Assembly (NCBI RefSeq): GCF_023101685.1
Contig: NZ_CP082164.1
Location: forward strand, 1,364,001-1,428,000
Direction: 5' to 3'
From: Bradyrhizobium sp. 186
GTDB taxonomy: Bacteria > Pseudomonadota > Alphaproteobacteria > Rhizobiales > Xanthobacteraceae
Length of the DNA: 64,000 nucleotides
Part shown: piece by piece, positions 24,475 to 34,887 of the stretch
How positions within the stretch are numbered: position 1 is the stretch's first letter
Layout: each line of letters begins with the position of its first letter
Notes under the pieces: model-generated
Told to the model about the DNA's origin: nothing
Seen by the model: the letters and a program-made list of their open reading frames with translations, nothing else
The model's database searches: none
Translations under genes and position numbers: made by a program

Positions 24475-26169
24475 ATGATCAAGGGTCCCCTTCTGTCTCC
24501 AGCCGCTTGCGGGCCTCACCGGCCCGGCTGCTGTACCCAGCGGAACTCCGCACCGTACGAGCTCGGGCAACGCGCAAGCTTCTGGGTTGCGGCCGGCGTG
24601 GTCGCGCACACCTTGTGGACCAGCGCTGCGCCGGCGATGACCTATCCGCTGTTTGCCGAGGAGTGGCATCTCACCCACACGGTTACGACCGGGGTCTTCG
24701 CCATCTATCCTATTGTCGTAGCCGCCGTTCTGGTCGGCTTCGGCGATGTGTCCGATTATGTCGGCCGTCGCGCCGCAATCCTGTGGGGTGTCGGCGCTTC
24801 GCTCTTTGGCACTCTGCTCTTGGCGCTGGCGCCCGATGTGCTCTGGCTGTTTGCGGGGCGCGCCTTCATGGGCGTCGGCGTCGGCCTCACCGCGGGCGCG
24901 TCGACCGCCGCGATGGTGGAATTCAGCGGCCAGGGAGCGGCAAAGCGCGCGGCCACGATCACAACTGCCGCCCAAGCCGTCGGTTTTGCCGCGGCCCTGC
25001 TGCTCGGCGGTGCCCTCATTCAATATGCTCCGCTGCCCACGCGGCTGAATTTTTGGGTGCTGTCCGCGGTCCTGGCCGCGCTGTTTGCCGCGGCATGGTT
25101 TCTGCCGCGCCATACCGGCAGCGAAGCCCAGGGCCGCTGGCGTCCCAAAACCCCCTTCATACCGAAACGTTTGCGCAACGTTTTCGCTGTCGCGGCGGCG
25201 GCGGTAACTACTGCCTACACGCACGGCGTACTGATCCTGTCGCTCGGAAGTCAGGTGGCCCGCGATCTCGTTGGATCGCCCAACGCGCTCGCGAACGGCG
25301 CGGCTCTTTCCCTATTCGCAATCGCCTCGGCCGTGGTCGGGATTGGCGCGAGGAGCCTGCAACCTCGGGCCGCGATGACCGGTGGCGCCGCCGCATCCGC
25401 ACTAGGCATGGTGCTGCTGGCAGCGGCAGTCGCTCATCATCATTTGCCAGTCTTCCTTGCCGCTACGGCGATCTCCGGCGCCGGATATAGTCTGCTGTTT
25501 TTCGGCGGCCTGCAGACGATCAACAGCGCGGCGCCGGCCGAGCACCGCGGCGGCGTGCTCTCGGCAATCTATTTGCTGGCTTATGTATCGCTGGGTGCCG
25601 TCTCGCTGCTTCTCGGTGCGGTGGCGACCGCGCACGGGCTCAGTTTCGCCGTCAACCTCGGCGCGGGCGTGATCTCCCTGTTCAGCGTGATCACAGTCGC
25701 TTTGGTCGCGATGACCCACGCCGGATCGATCCAGATTGCTATTCCGTCGAAAAGCGAAGGACAACACATGATCAGGACCACACCGGAGCAAAACAAGGCA
25801 CTCGTGCTCGAAGCATTCGACACGCTGTTCAATAAGCGTGACTACGATGCGGCATCCCGCTTCTGGTCCGACCGGTACATCCAGCACAGCGCCCACATCG
25901 AACCCGGTCGCGAAGGGCTGTTCGGGCTTGTCCGCAGCCTTCCCGACAGTCTGCGCTACGAGCACGGCCTGATTTTGGCGGAGGGCGACTATGTCATCGT
26001 CCACGGGCGCTTTTCGGGTCACGGACAACCCGCGGCATGGGTGGCCGCCGACGTGGTGAGGATCGAGAACGGCGTGCTGGCCGAGCATTGGGATGTACTT
26101 CAGGACGAAGCGACAAAAGCCGAATCGAAGAGCGGATTGCCCATGTTCGGCGACCGCTTTCCCGCATGA
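24475..26169 (+). CDS. MFS transporter fused to a SnoaL-like domain
   Basis: 564 aa. Residues ~30-420 form a 12-helix MFS pump with the loop motif GDVSDYVGRRAA. Residues 432-564 are a SnoaL/NTF2-like domain (LVLEAFDTLFNKRDYDAASRF, then YIQHSAHIEPGREGL, then VIVHGRFSGHG). An internal ATG at 25768 preceded by GAAGGACAACAC marks exactly where a stand-alone SnoaL gene would start, so this looks like two adjacent genes joined by loss of the first stop. The SnoaL part may also be made separately. SnoaL-like proteins act as isomerases, cyclases or hydratases. Confidence 0.85.
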   Translation: MIKGPLLSPAACGPHRPGCCTQRNSAPYELGQRASFWVAAGVVAHTLWTSAAPAMTYPLFAEEWHLTHTVTTGVFAIYPIVVAAVLVGFGDVSDYVGRRAAILWGVGASLFGTLLLALAPDVLWLFAGRAFMGVGVGLTAGASTAAMVEFSGQGAAKRAATITTAAQAVGFAAALLLGGALIQYAPLPTRLNFWVLSAVLAALFAAAWFLPRHTGSEAQGRWRPKTPFIPKRLRNVFAVAAAAVTTAYTHGVLILSLGSQVARDLVGSPNALANGAALSLFAIASAVVGIGARSLQPRAAMTGGAAASALGMVLLAAAVAHHHLPVFLAATAISGAGYSLLFFGGLQTINSAAPAEHRGGVLSAIYLLAYVSLGAVSLLLGAVATAHGLSFAVNLGAGVISLFSVITVALVAMTHAGSIQIAIPSKSEGQHMIRTTPEQNKALVLEAFDTLFNKRDYDAASRFWSDRYIQHSAHIEPGREGLFGLVRSLPDSLRYEHGLILAEGDYVIVHGRFSGHGQPAAWVAADVVRIENGVLAEHWDVLQDEATKAESKSGLPMFGDRFPA

Positions 26170-26270
26170 CGCAAACAGCTGAGTCACGAGATCGGACGAC
26201 AGGATTCGCAGTCTGGCTGGCTTCTGCCACCGACCATCGTACCGGCAGCAAAAGAAGATGAGGCTCCCTG

Positions 26271-26888
26271 ATGTCGAATGACCTGAAACTCTACCATTCC
26301 GCCGCGTCGCCAAACGCTCGGCGGGTTCGGATATTCCTGGCTGAGAAAGGCATCGCTATCCCTCTCGCACCGGTTGATCTTGCCACGGGCCAGCAACGCT
26401 CCGATGCCTTCAGCGCGATCAATCCGCGACGCGTCGTACCCACCCTCGTTTTGGCAGACGGCACTGCGATCGGTGAGGTTCCGGCAATCTAGCGCTATCT
26501 CGAAGAGGTCTATCCGGCGCAGTCTTTGCTGGGATCGACGCCGAAAGAAAAGGCGCTGGTTGCCATGTGGGAACGGCGCGCCGAACTCGAGGGTTTTGCG
26601 GCCGTCATGGAAGGAGTTCGCAACGCCGCGGAACGGCTCAAAGGCCGCGCGATTGCTGGACCCCACGATTATGATCAAATTCCGGCGCTAGCCGAGCGCA
26701 GCCGGCTTCGGGTGAAAGACTTCTACGCCGATCTCGATAGCCGTCTTGCAGAAGTAAATCTCGAATATCTTCGATGCGATGGTTTGGGCGAATATCGTCG
26801 AGGAAATCAATGCCTAGACGTTGACTTCGTCGCTGTGGGCTCGCATTTTCGACTCATCAGAAAACAGTATGCAGACTGCGGATTTTAG
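26271..26888 (+). pseudogene. Glutathione S-transferase, broken by an amber codon
   Basis: Residues 1-73 form a GST thioredoxin-fold domain: LKLYHSAASPNARRVRIFLAEKG, then INPRRVVPTLVLADGTAIGEVPAI. TAG at 26490-26492 interrupts where relatives have AIxRYLE. The same frame continues with RYLEEVYPAQSLLG and a helical C-terminal domain to about 26770, after which similarity decays. CAG to TAG is the simplest explanation. A short N-terminal peptide may be made, but no working GST is expected unless the stop is read through. Confidence 0.75.
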
Positions 26889-27082
26889 ATCTCAGCCGCG
26901 ACGTCAGAGCTTCCGATCAATCACACCAGGTCGTGGCGGGTTACAATTTTCGGACCATTGATCTGCAATTGTAAATCGCCGCTTGCCGGGGCGGGCTCAA
27001 AATGCGGCCTGGCTGCTCGCGCGCGCGCCGAAATCGAGGCCCTGGCAACTGTGTCCAATATTCGAATCGAGCGATTGCCTCC

Positions 27083-27348
27083 GGGGCAAACTCTCCCTAC
27101 ATGAGGAATTTCCGGACGAGGTCGCTTCTTTTTTCTCGAGGAAGCAGGCCCTTTTCGCCCGGTTGTGTCCCTTGGCTGACGCGACCTTCCGGTCGCTCGC
27201 CGACAACATCAGTCGGCGGGAATATGCTGTCGTATATCGCGCGGGCCTCTCGAACTAAACGGATCCGCTCAAGCTCAGATTTTGGAACAAGTCGAACGAT
27301 ATTGCCCATGGGCGTATCAACCTAGTTTGTAAATGCGTTCAATGGACA
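27083..27348 (-). repeat. ~266-bp duplicated segment, copy 1
   Basis: Strongly similar to 34435-34711 in the same orientation; both contain the same small minus-strand gene. The repeats bracket the GTPase-Zur-His-rich section, so they mark a duplication or a recombination site. Confidence 0.75.
27097..27309 (-). CDS. Small conserved hypothetical protein, copy 1
   Basis: 70 aa beginning MGNIVRLVPKSELERIRLVR followed by EARAIYDSIFPPTDVVGE. The second copy (34498-34671) keeps about 80 percent of the first 50 residues while its DNA differs at many third positions, which supports real coding. The N-terminal half is a charged helix. It sits in a repeat and has no TM or known domain. It could be a DNA-binding or regulatory peptide; I do not know. 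Confidence 0.55.
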   Translation of the reverse strand: MGNIVRLVPKSELERIRLVREARAIYDSIFPPTDVVGERPEGRVSQGTQPGEKGLLPREKRSDLVRKFLM

Positions 27349-27393
27349 GACGCAGACCGAGAGGACGCCCACATTGGGCTTCGATGCTGATTT

Positions 27394-27674
27394 CTATTGA
27401 CGCTTGCATCCCGCGTCACGAACAAGCGCGGACGAAAACTGCGCAAGCATAGCGGCTACCCAGAGAGGGCCGTGTTCGTCGATTAAGCGCGGCAATGTTT
27501 CGCTCATCAGGACGGCATGCAACGTTTCAGCAGGAATGCCGGCCCGTTCGATGCGTTCGACTGCCAGGCGGAGGTGATCGCGTGCTTCGTCAAAGCGGGG
27601 CGGCACCCCTGGCGGGTCCGTCTCGTCGGGCGCGCGCAGGATCTCTTCCCGCAAGCAGTCGATCGGCCGGTTCG

Positions 27675-27678
<4 letters not shown>
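27394..27678 (-). CDS. Small helical protein downstream of the ZigA-type GTPase
   Basis: 94 aa from MTNRPIDCLREEIL. Helical throughout (FDEARDHLRLAVERIERAGI, then LIDEHGPLWVAAMLAQFSSAL), one Cys near the end. ATG at 27676-27678 overlaps the GTPase TGA (ATGA), so it is translated with it and shares the Zur-box promoter. A longer frame from 27765 exists but lies within the GTPase gene. No family recognised; the coupling suggests a partner in zinc handling. Confidence 0.6.
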
Positions 27679-28883
<1,205 letters not shown>

Positions 28884-28922
28884 GAACGCTCCGCCGCAGG
28901 GATGTTTTCTCTTGAATTGCTG

Positions 28923-28941
28923 ATGTTATGTTATAACATTA
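28923..28941. promoter_or_regulatory. Zur-like operator between zigA and zur
   Basis: The core ATGTTATAACAT (28928-28939) is a perfect 12-bp palindrome within TGATGTTATGTTATAACATTACAC, matching the alphaproteobacterial Zur-box type (TGTTATAACA core). It lies 40 bp upstream of zigA and 32 bp upstream of zur, so one site can repress both. Related boxes are at 33395-33414 and 37488-37509. Confidence 0.75.
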
Positions 28942-28972
28942 CACAAGACAAGCGTTCTCACAGGTCAATGCG

Positions 28973-29347
28973 ATGAAAGCCTCACCGTTACTTGCAGCCA
29001 ACCACGAACGGGTGCTCCGCGCGCTCCGGCAAGCGGCTAAGCCGATGACGGCCTATGAAATTCTGGATGTGCTCAGGCCATTCGGCATCTCTTCTCCGCC
29101 AACCGTGTACCGCGCGCTGAACCGGTTGCTGGAAGATGGCCTGGTACACCGGCTGGAATCGATCAACGCCTACGTGACATGCGCGATTGAATCCCACCAG
29201 CATGGCACGACTGTCTTTGTAATCTGCCGGGATTGCGGCAGCGTCGATGAACTCGACGAAGCCGAGTTGGTCGCTCGATTGAGAGCGCAGGCGATCGCGC
29301 ATGGGTTCAGACCCGATGAGACGGTCGTTGAGCTGAGGGGGCAATGA
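28973..29347 (+). CDS. zur: Zur-type Fur-family regulator, C-terminally shortened
   Basis: 124 aa. Winged helix with MTAYEILDVLRPFGISSPPTVYRALNRLLEDGLVHRLESI, then Cys70, His75/His77 and ICRDCG (Cys85, Cys88). In the family a second C-terminal CxxC completes the structural zinc site. Here VVELRGQ is followed by TGA (29345-29347), then in-frame GCG GCA TGC. TGA in place of TGC would restore C-A-A-C, and the frame would then end at 29374, directly before the next ATG (29375). So the stop looks like a recent nonsense mutation. DNA binding may persist, but zinc-site stability is doubtful. Confidence 0.85.
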   Translation: MKASPLLAANHERVLRALRQAAKPMTAYEILDVLRPFGISSPPTVYRALNRLLEDGLVHRLESINAYVTCAIESHQHGTTVFVICRDCGSVDELDEAELVARLRAQAIAHGFRPDETVVELRGQ

Positions 29348-29374
29348 GCGGCATGCTCGCAGGCGGCGCACTAG

Positions 29375-30627
29375 ATGACAGTTCCGCCCTCAATCCCGGT
29401 CACAATCCTCTCAGGCTTCCTTGGAGCCGGTAAATCGACGCTTCTCAACGACCTTCTTGCTCATCCGGAATTCGGCGACACCGCTGTGGTGATCAATGAA
29501 TTCGGGGACATCTCTATCGATCACGATCTTGTTCGTGTCGGCGAGCGCGAGATGATGGTGACGACGACCGGGTGCATGTGCTGCACGGCCGGAAGCGATA
29601 TCAGATCTTCGCTGTTCGATTTGCATGAAGCGAGCCAGAGAGAACTGAATCGCAGTTTTGCCCGTGTGATCGTTGAGACCACCGGTCTCGCCGATCCGGC
29701 CCCCATCGTCAATCAGTTGATACCAGGCGGAGCCGCGGCGGCAGGGCTGCGCGACCATGTGGTGGCGCGACGATTCCATCTTGCAGGGTTTGTTTGCGTG
29801 GTCGATGTCACGACTGCACAACAGACGATGGACGGGCATTTTGAATGCCTGAAGCAGATCGCGTTCGCGGATCGAATCGTCCTGACCAAGACAGACCTCA
29901 CAAATGGCGTGAACGGACCGTCCGGTGTAGCCCATCTGGTCGATCAGCTCCACGAGATCAATCCACCCGCCGCGATAGTTGACCGGCGAGCGCCGGAGTT
30001 TGACCTCCCTGCGTTGTTTCAGCCGCGGGATTTCGCGGTAGCCAAACGGAGCGAGGATGTTGAAGGCTGGCTCGCTGTTGAGAGTGCGCTCGCCCAAGAG
30101 GAGAGTCTCAACGCGCAATCCGCGGCCGACAAGCGAGCCGGCACACGCCACACCAACGCCGGCATTCGCAGCGTGGCTCTTTTTCACGACAAGCCAGTAT
30201 CGGCCGACAGACTAATGTCCTTTCTGGATTTGCTGGACACCGTGACCGGGCCGCGGTTATTGCGCCTCAAGGGCATTGTCCATCTGGAAGAGGATTCCGA
30301 GCGACCGCTCGTGATCCACGCGGTCCAGCACGCGGTATTTCAACACAGGCTGCCCGGATGGCCCTCGGCCGATCGCCGCAGCCGCATCGTCGCCATCACC
30401 CACAACCTCGACGCCTCGGTGGTCAAGTCGCTGTTCACGGTTATCACTGGGACGTCCTTCGGTGCAAAGGCGCGCCTGGCCCTGACGATCGCCGGACTAG
30501 CCGGAATAGGCATCGGCGTCACCGTTGCGCTGTCCATCGCGCTGCGCTCCGCCGCGACCGCGCAGCTCGGGCCTGTTCCGGATTCTCCATTCAAATATCA
30601 CACTCATCTACCCACGGAGTCACCACA

Positions 30628-30631
<4 letters not shown>
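29375..30631 (+). CDS. COG0523 GTPase with a C-terminal membrane helix
   Basis: 418 aa. P-loop GFLGAGKS (14-21), CxCC at Cys67/Cys69/Cys70 ([10 protein letters not shown]), [11 protein letters not shown], and TKTD for guanine. CobW_C domain about 265-350 ([21 protein letters not shown]). Unusually, residues 366-390 are a hydrophobic helix ([20 protein letters not shown]) followed by a short His-containing tail (FKYHTHLP). Normal COG0523 proteins are soluble, so this one is probably membrane-anchored, perhaps handing zinc to or from a transporter. It starts one base after the ancestral end of zur and overlaps the next GTPase by ATGA. Confidence 0.85.
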
Positions 30632-31599
<968 letters not shown>

Positions 31600-31719
31600 G
31601 CGCGATGGCCATGCCCGCAAAGCGAGTGCCGCGGTGAGCGATCTCGCCCTCCGCAGAACGTTTGTTCGGTTTCGGTACCACAAACCGGAACTTGTTTGCC
31701 TCAATGTTGAAGGGCTGCA

Positions 31720-32001
31720 ATGACCGGATTTTTCAACCCGCTCGCCCGCAGGCCGAAACCTGGATATCGCGAGGCGATGGATCGCATCAAAGCCGAAACA
31801 CGAAGCTGTCTCGAGCTTTCCGAAGACGTAACTGTCTCGGTAACCGAACTCAACTGTCGGGAACCTAGTTGCCCCGATACCGAAACGATTATTGCGATAT
31901 TGAGCGCGGGGCAGAGTCCCCGTATCGCGAGAATTCACAAGGCAATTCCTGAAGTTGAAATGGCCGAGCTGACTGCGGCGTTATCTGCGCTGCCTCCCTG
32001 A
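31720..32001 (+). CDS. Small conserved protein of the zinc cluster
   Basis: 93 aa. Contains VSVTELNCREPSCPDTETIIAIL followed by PRIARIHKAIPEV. The pair of cysteines in C-x4-C (C-R-E-P-S-C) with Pro and Asp around could bind metal. Proteins like this are often found beside COG0523 genes in Rhizobiales; some are labelled nitrate reductase without support. Located 120 bp after the third GTPase, so likely co-transcribed. No TM segment. Confidence 0.6.
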   Translation: MTGFFNPLARRPKPGYREAMDRIKAETRSCLELSEDVTVSVTELNCREPSCPDTETIIAILSAGQSPRIARIHKAIPEVEMAELTAALSALPP

Positions 32002-32145
32002 GGTTTTCCCTAAATATTCGGTGTGATCAGGCCAATCGCATGCACAAACGACATCTTCTCATAATGCTGACAATGCCCGTCGCGGCTTTGACCGTGGCAG
32101 CGTGCCGATTAATGAGATCAGCGCGCCGACTGTGGAGGTGATCCG

Positions 32146-33141
32146 TTGCGGCCAGGATTGCGAATTCTCAAGAGGATCAGTTTCGGTGTCACAATGGCCG
32201 CGTGGCTGGCGTCTGGATCCTTTGCAGCCGAGCAATCGCCGGGCATTCCGGCTTGGTTGCGGAGCCATATTGGCGAAGGCGAGGGGCAGATCGCGCAAGT
32301 GGTCCTGCAGAGGGCACGCGCCCTTTATCTGCGAAAGGTGAAAGAAGGCGTCGTTAAAGGTCCCTGCTATTTTGCCATGGACGCGACGCGCCCCAACAAT
32401 TTAAGCGACGGCAGATTGGGGAACCGGTTTTACGTTATTTGCGAAGCCGATCAGTCTTTTCGTGCGATTTCCGCTGGTCACGGCAGTGGTCGCAATTTGA
32501 AGAGTATCGCGAATTTCGTGAACGGAAGAGAGTGCGCCAAGAATTTTGGCAATGCGATGGATTCGTATCTTACGGCCGGAGGTGCCTATGTGACAGGTGA
32601 GACGAAAACTTCTTTCAAAGGTTATTACCGCACCTCCACGAAACAGGACGAGGTTCTGATACGTTCGTTCGTTCAGTTTGATGGCGAAGGCGAGACCGCC
32701 AACGCCAGGCAGCGCGCCATCGGGGGACATGCGGCCGTCTCGCTAAAGGGCGTATGTCTTCGAAAGGATCTGCGTAGTCCGTACGCGAACGAGAACGGTT
32801 ACGTTCCGTTTGGAAATCTGGTGGACTACTCCGGTGGCCGCAGCGATGGCTGCACCAGTTGGTCGCCCTCTGACGCCCGGCAAATTATCCCCCCATTGAA
32901 GGACGATCCGACGACGGTTTACATTTATCCTGAATCGCACGATATCGAAGCCGTCGAGCAAGCCATTTCAACTCGCCAGTCGCTGTCACGCGCTGGGCTG
33001 TATTGGAACGCATTCTGCTTGAAGCAAATCGGCTCTCCGAAATTCTGGCCAAAAGAGTTCCTTGAGCCGATTCTTGCTCAAGACCATAAGAAGGACCATC
33101 CCGAAATGCCCCCACGGTCGCCCCCGGTTTGCAGGCCGTGA
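32146..33141 (+). CDS. Exported YkuD_2-type L,D-transpeptidase-like protein
   Basis: 331 aa. N-terminal signal peptide (LRILKRISFGVTMAAWLASG, cleavage after SFA). The catalytic region shows CYFAMDATRPN, RFYVICEADQSFRAISAGHGSG, TSFKGYY, then GGHAAVSLKG and GRSDGCTSW with the probable active-site Cys and upstream His. This matches the PF13645 murein L,D-transpeptidase catalytic-domain family rather than classical YkuD. The TTG start at 32146 gives a proper basic n-region; an ATG downstream at about 32194 would shorten the signal. Probably acts on peptidoglycan in the periplasm. Confidence 0.75.
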   Translation: MRPGLRILKRISFGVTMAAWLASGSFAAEQSPGIPAWLRSHIGEGEGQIAQVVLQRARALYLRKVKEGVVKGPCYFAMDATRPNNLSDGRLGNRFYVICEADQSFRAISAGHGSGRNLKSIANFVNGRECAKNFGNAMDSYLTAGGAYVTGETKTSFKGYYRTSTKQDEVLIRSFVQFDGEGETANARQRAIGGHAAVSLKGVCLRKDLRSPYANENGYVPFGNLVDYSGGRSDGCTSWSPSDARQIIPPLKDDPTTVYIYPESHDIEAVEQAISTRQSLSRAGLYWNAFCLKQIGSPKFWPKEFLEPILAQDHKKDHPEMPPRSPPVCRP

Positions 33142-33197
33142 ACTCATTTTCTTGTTCCTTCGATTCGCTCGCAAGCACAGCCTATGACTTAGTGCAA

Positions 33198-33217
33198 GCG
33201 CCCGACGCGTCGGGCGC
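33198..33217. terminator. Perfect 20-bp palindrome, possible terminator
   Basis: GCGCCCGACGCGTCGGGCGC, 57 bp after the transpeptidase stop. It can form a strong GC hairpin (8-bp stem with 4-nt loop). No T run follows, so termination is plausible but not certain. Confidence 0.5.
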
Positions 33218-33308
33218 AGCTTCGCTCGAGCGCGCTCTGCGACGAAATTTTTGCCTGTTTGCTCTATTGATCAAATGGGGCTGAGTAGGTTTCCAGCCCG
33301 TGCGAACA

Positions 33309-33339
33309 TTATCGCACTGTAAAACAAAAGAAAAGCTGG
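33309..33339. repeat. Short repeat resembling the tRNA-Arg fragment flank
   Basis: TTATCGC..TGTAAAACA...GAAAAGCTGG also occurs at 38811-38840, where it ends at the TGG that encodes the CCA end of a tRNA-Arg(CCG) fragment. Here the sequence after TGG no longer looks like a tRNA except for a hairpin at the T-arm place. Confidence 0.5.
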
Positions 33340-33394
33340 CGCGCCGCGACGAGTCTACCGTCGTCCCAGGGCGTGCAAACAGTTCGTGAGTTCC

Positions 33395-33414
33395 GCAACG
33401 CTATAACATTACGC
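33395..33414. promoter_or_regulatory. Zur-like operator upstream of the His-rich gene
   Basis: GCAACGCTATAACATTACGC shares GCAACG-TATAACAT-ACG with the box at 37488 and TATAACATTAC with the zigA-zur box. It lies 102 bp upstream of the ATG at 33517. Confidence 0.6.
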
Positions 33415-33516
33415 ATTTCAATTTGACTTGTGTGCCCTTGGGGTGCTGATCCTCGCAATTATTTCCAGTGGATAGGCTATCGAGAGGAAGCCAACCAGTC
33501 AGAAGGAGTATGACCA

Positions 33517-33855
33517 ATGGCGGCATGTACCGAGAAACACCACGCCAACCACTCTCACAAGCATGGCCCGAACTGCGGACATACTGCGATTCGCCACGAC
33601 GATCACGTCGACTATCTGCACGATGGCCATCTCCATCATATGCACGAGGATCACGTGGATGAGCACGCCATCGCGGTCGATGCCACAAATACCGTGAAGT
33701 GCACGCCCGACATCCATTGCTCGCACACGCACGGTCCAAACTGCGGACACGAAGCGGTGCCGCACGGCGACCATGTCGACTATCTCGTAGACGGCCGGCT
33801 GCATCATCCTCATGGTGATCATTGTGATGATCACGGGCCCGTGCAGTTTGCCTGA
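33517..33855 (+). CDS. Histidine-rich tandem-repeat metal-binding protein
   Basis: 112 aa, about a quarter His. Two copies of one unit are obvious: HSHKHGPNCGHTAIRHDDHV-DYLHDGHLHH (about 12-42) and HTHGPNCGHEAVPHGDHVDY-LVDGRLHHPHGDH (about 71-104), separated by a linker with Cys. Each holds HGPNCGH. No signal peptide. AAGGAG lies 10 nt before the ATG. With a Zur-like box upstream it is probably a cytosolic zinc store, or a chaperone made under zinc limitation. Annotators often call it a transporter, but it has no membrane segment. Confidence 0.8.
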   Translation: MAACTEKHHANHSHKHGPNCGHTAIRHDDHVDYLHDGHLHHMHEDHVDEHAIAVDATNTVKCTPDIHCSHTHGPNCGHEAVPHGDHVDYLVDGRLHHPHGDHCDDHGPVQFA

Positions 33856-33938
33856 GAGGGCGTGCACTGCGGTGATCGAACGGCCCGGCCCTGGCTTGAA
33901 TTGCTCGCCGATGGGCCGAAATGACACTTCGGCATGGG

Positions 33939-34301
33939 TCAGTTGGTGCTGTGGCCGTAGTAGCTTTTCAAGAGCCGATAGTGGCCTCCGGTCTGACCAA
34001 ATTCCTGCCGGAGGCAACCATCGCTCCTGCAAAATGTTGTGCGCCCGTCACATTGCAGAAGCTCGAAGTGTAGCCGGATCAAGCGCGAATTTTCGAAGTA
34101 GGTTGCAAAATAGTGACCGGCACGCGGTGGATGATCTTCACACATGCGGATGACCGCATTCCGAACCTCTGGCGGCAGATGTTCGATTCGCTCCGAATTC
34201 AAAGGATCGTCGCGGACAATCTGACTGCCCCGAGCGAGTGCGATTGGTTGATTGCAAAATGAAAGCAAGGCGAAGCCGACAGCGATTGCTGAATGTCGCA
34301 T
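33939..34301 (-). CDS. Small secreted protein, unknown
   Basis: 120 aa. Signal peptide from MRHSAIAVGFALLSFCNQPIALA. The mature part has ERIEHLPPEVRNAVIRMC, then HYFATYFENSRLIRLHFELLQCDG and FCRSDGCLRQEF, with four to five cysteines that could form disulfides. I know this only as a conserved hypothetical of Bradyrhizobium-like genomes. It is convergent with the His-rich gene. A start five codons upstream (34316) is possible. Confidence 0.65.
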   Translation of the reverse strand: MRHSAIAVGFALLSFCNQPIALARGSQIVRDDPLNSERIEHLPPEVRNAVIRMCEDHPPRAGHYFATYFENSRLIRLHFELLQCDGRTTFCRSDGCLRQEFGQTGGHYRLLKSYYGHSTN

Positions 34302-34434
34302 GTGAACAGTCCGCATGCCAGCACCTCTTCCAGGGAGGAAGGTTCAGCATCGTAACGCGGAGACTAACAGGAATGCCAACGACCGCCAGCGCCACGGCAA
34401 CTCCGGCGAACATTCAAGTCGAGTGATTTCCCAA

Positions 34435-34711
34435 GGGCAGACGTCCCTCCATGCGGAATTTCCGGACGAGGTCGTTTCTGTCATCCGACCGTTTCTTCTA
34501 GAGGAAGCAAGCCCTTTCGGCCGGCTGTGTCCCTTGGCTGACGCGACCATCCGGCTGCTCGCCAACAACATCAGTTGGCGGGAATATGCTGTCGTATATC
34601 GCGCGAGCCTCTCGAATTAAACGAATCCGCTCAAGCTCAGATTTTGGAATAAGTCGAACGATGTCGCCCATGCATTCCAACCTAGTTGTAGATGTGTTCA
34701 ATGAATGGACT
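34435..34711 (-). repeat. ~277-bp duplicated segment, copy 2
   Basis: Pairs with 27083-27348. Identical runs include GGAATTTCCGGACGAGGTCG and GGGAATATGCTGTCGTATAT. This copy has an extra insertion-like difference near 34486-34505 that changes the C-terminus of the small gene. Confidence 0.75.
34498..34671 (-). CDS. Small conserved hypothetical protein, copy 2
   Basis: 57 aa beginning MGDIVRLIPKSELERIRLIR, followed by EARAIYDSIFPPTDVVGEQP. It is the paralogue of 27097-27309 but ends earlier, after QPAERACFL, because of sequence change at the 3' side. A longer frame from 34701 adds ten residues without counterpart in copy 1. Function unknown. Confidence 0.5.
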   Translation of the reverse strand: MGDIVRLIPKSELERIRLIREARAIYDSIFPPTDVVGEQPDGRVSQGTQPAERACFL

Positions 34712-34887
34712 CAGATCGATTTGCTTCATTGCCTTGTGCCCTGTGTCGTCCGCCTTACCGCCAGCGATCTCCAAGGGTGCTCGGGCTCATGACCACCCAC
34801 GTCATGGCGGATTTGGGGGCGACGCTACCAATGTCCTGTGCCGATAGCGGGCCAGACATGATGACCGGCAACCGACCGCCCTCAGCT

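Noticed and set aside
32041..32142. A 33-aa frame with a lipoprotein-like signal (LTVAAC) before the L,D-transpeptidase-like gene
   Set aside because: It ends too soon, and the continuation in the next frame has no recognisable family; could be a broken lipoprotein gene, but unsupported.
33517..33855. His-rich protein as a zinc transporter
   Set aside because: No hydrophobic segment of TM length; the label would come from His content alone.
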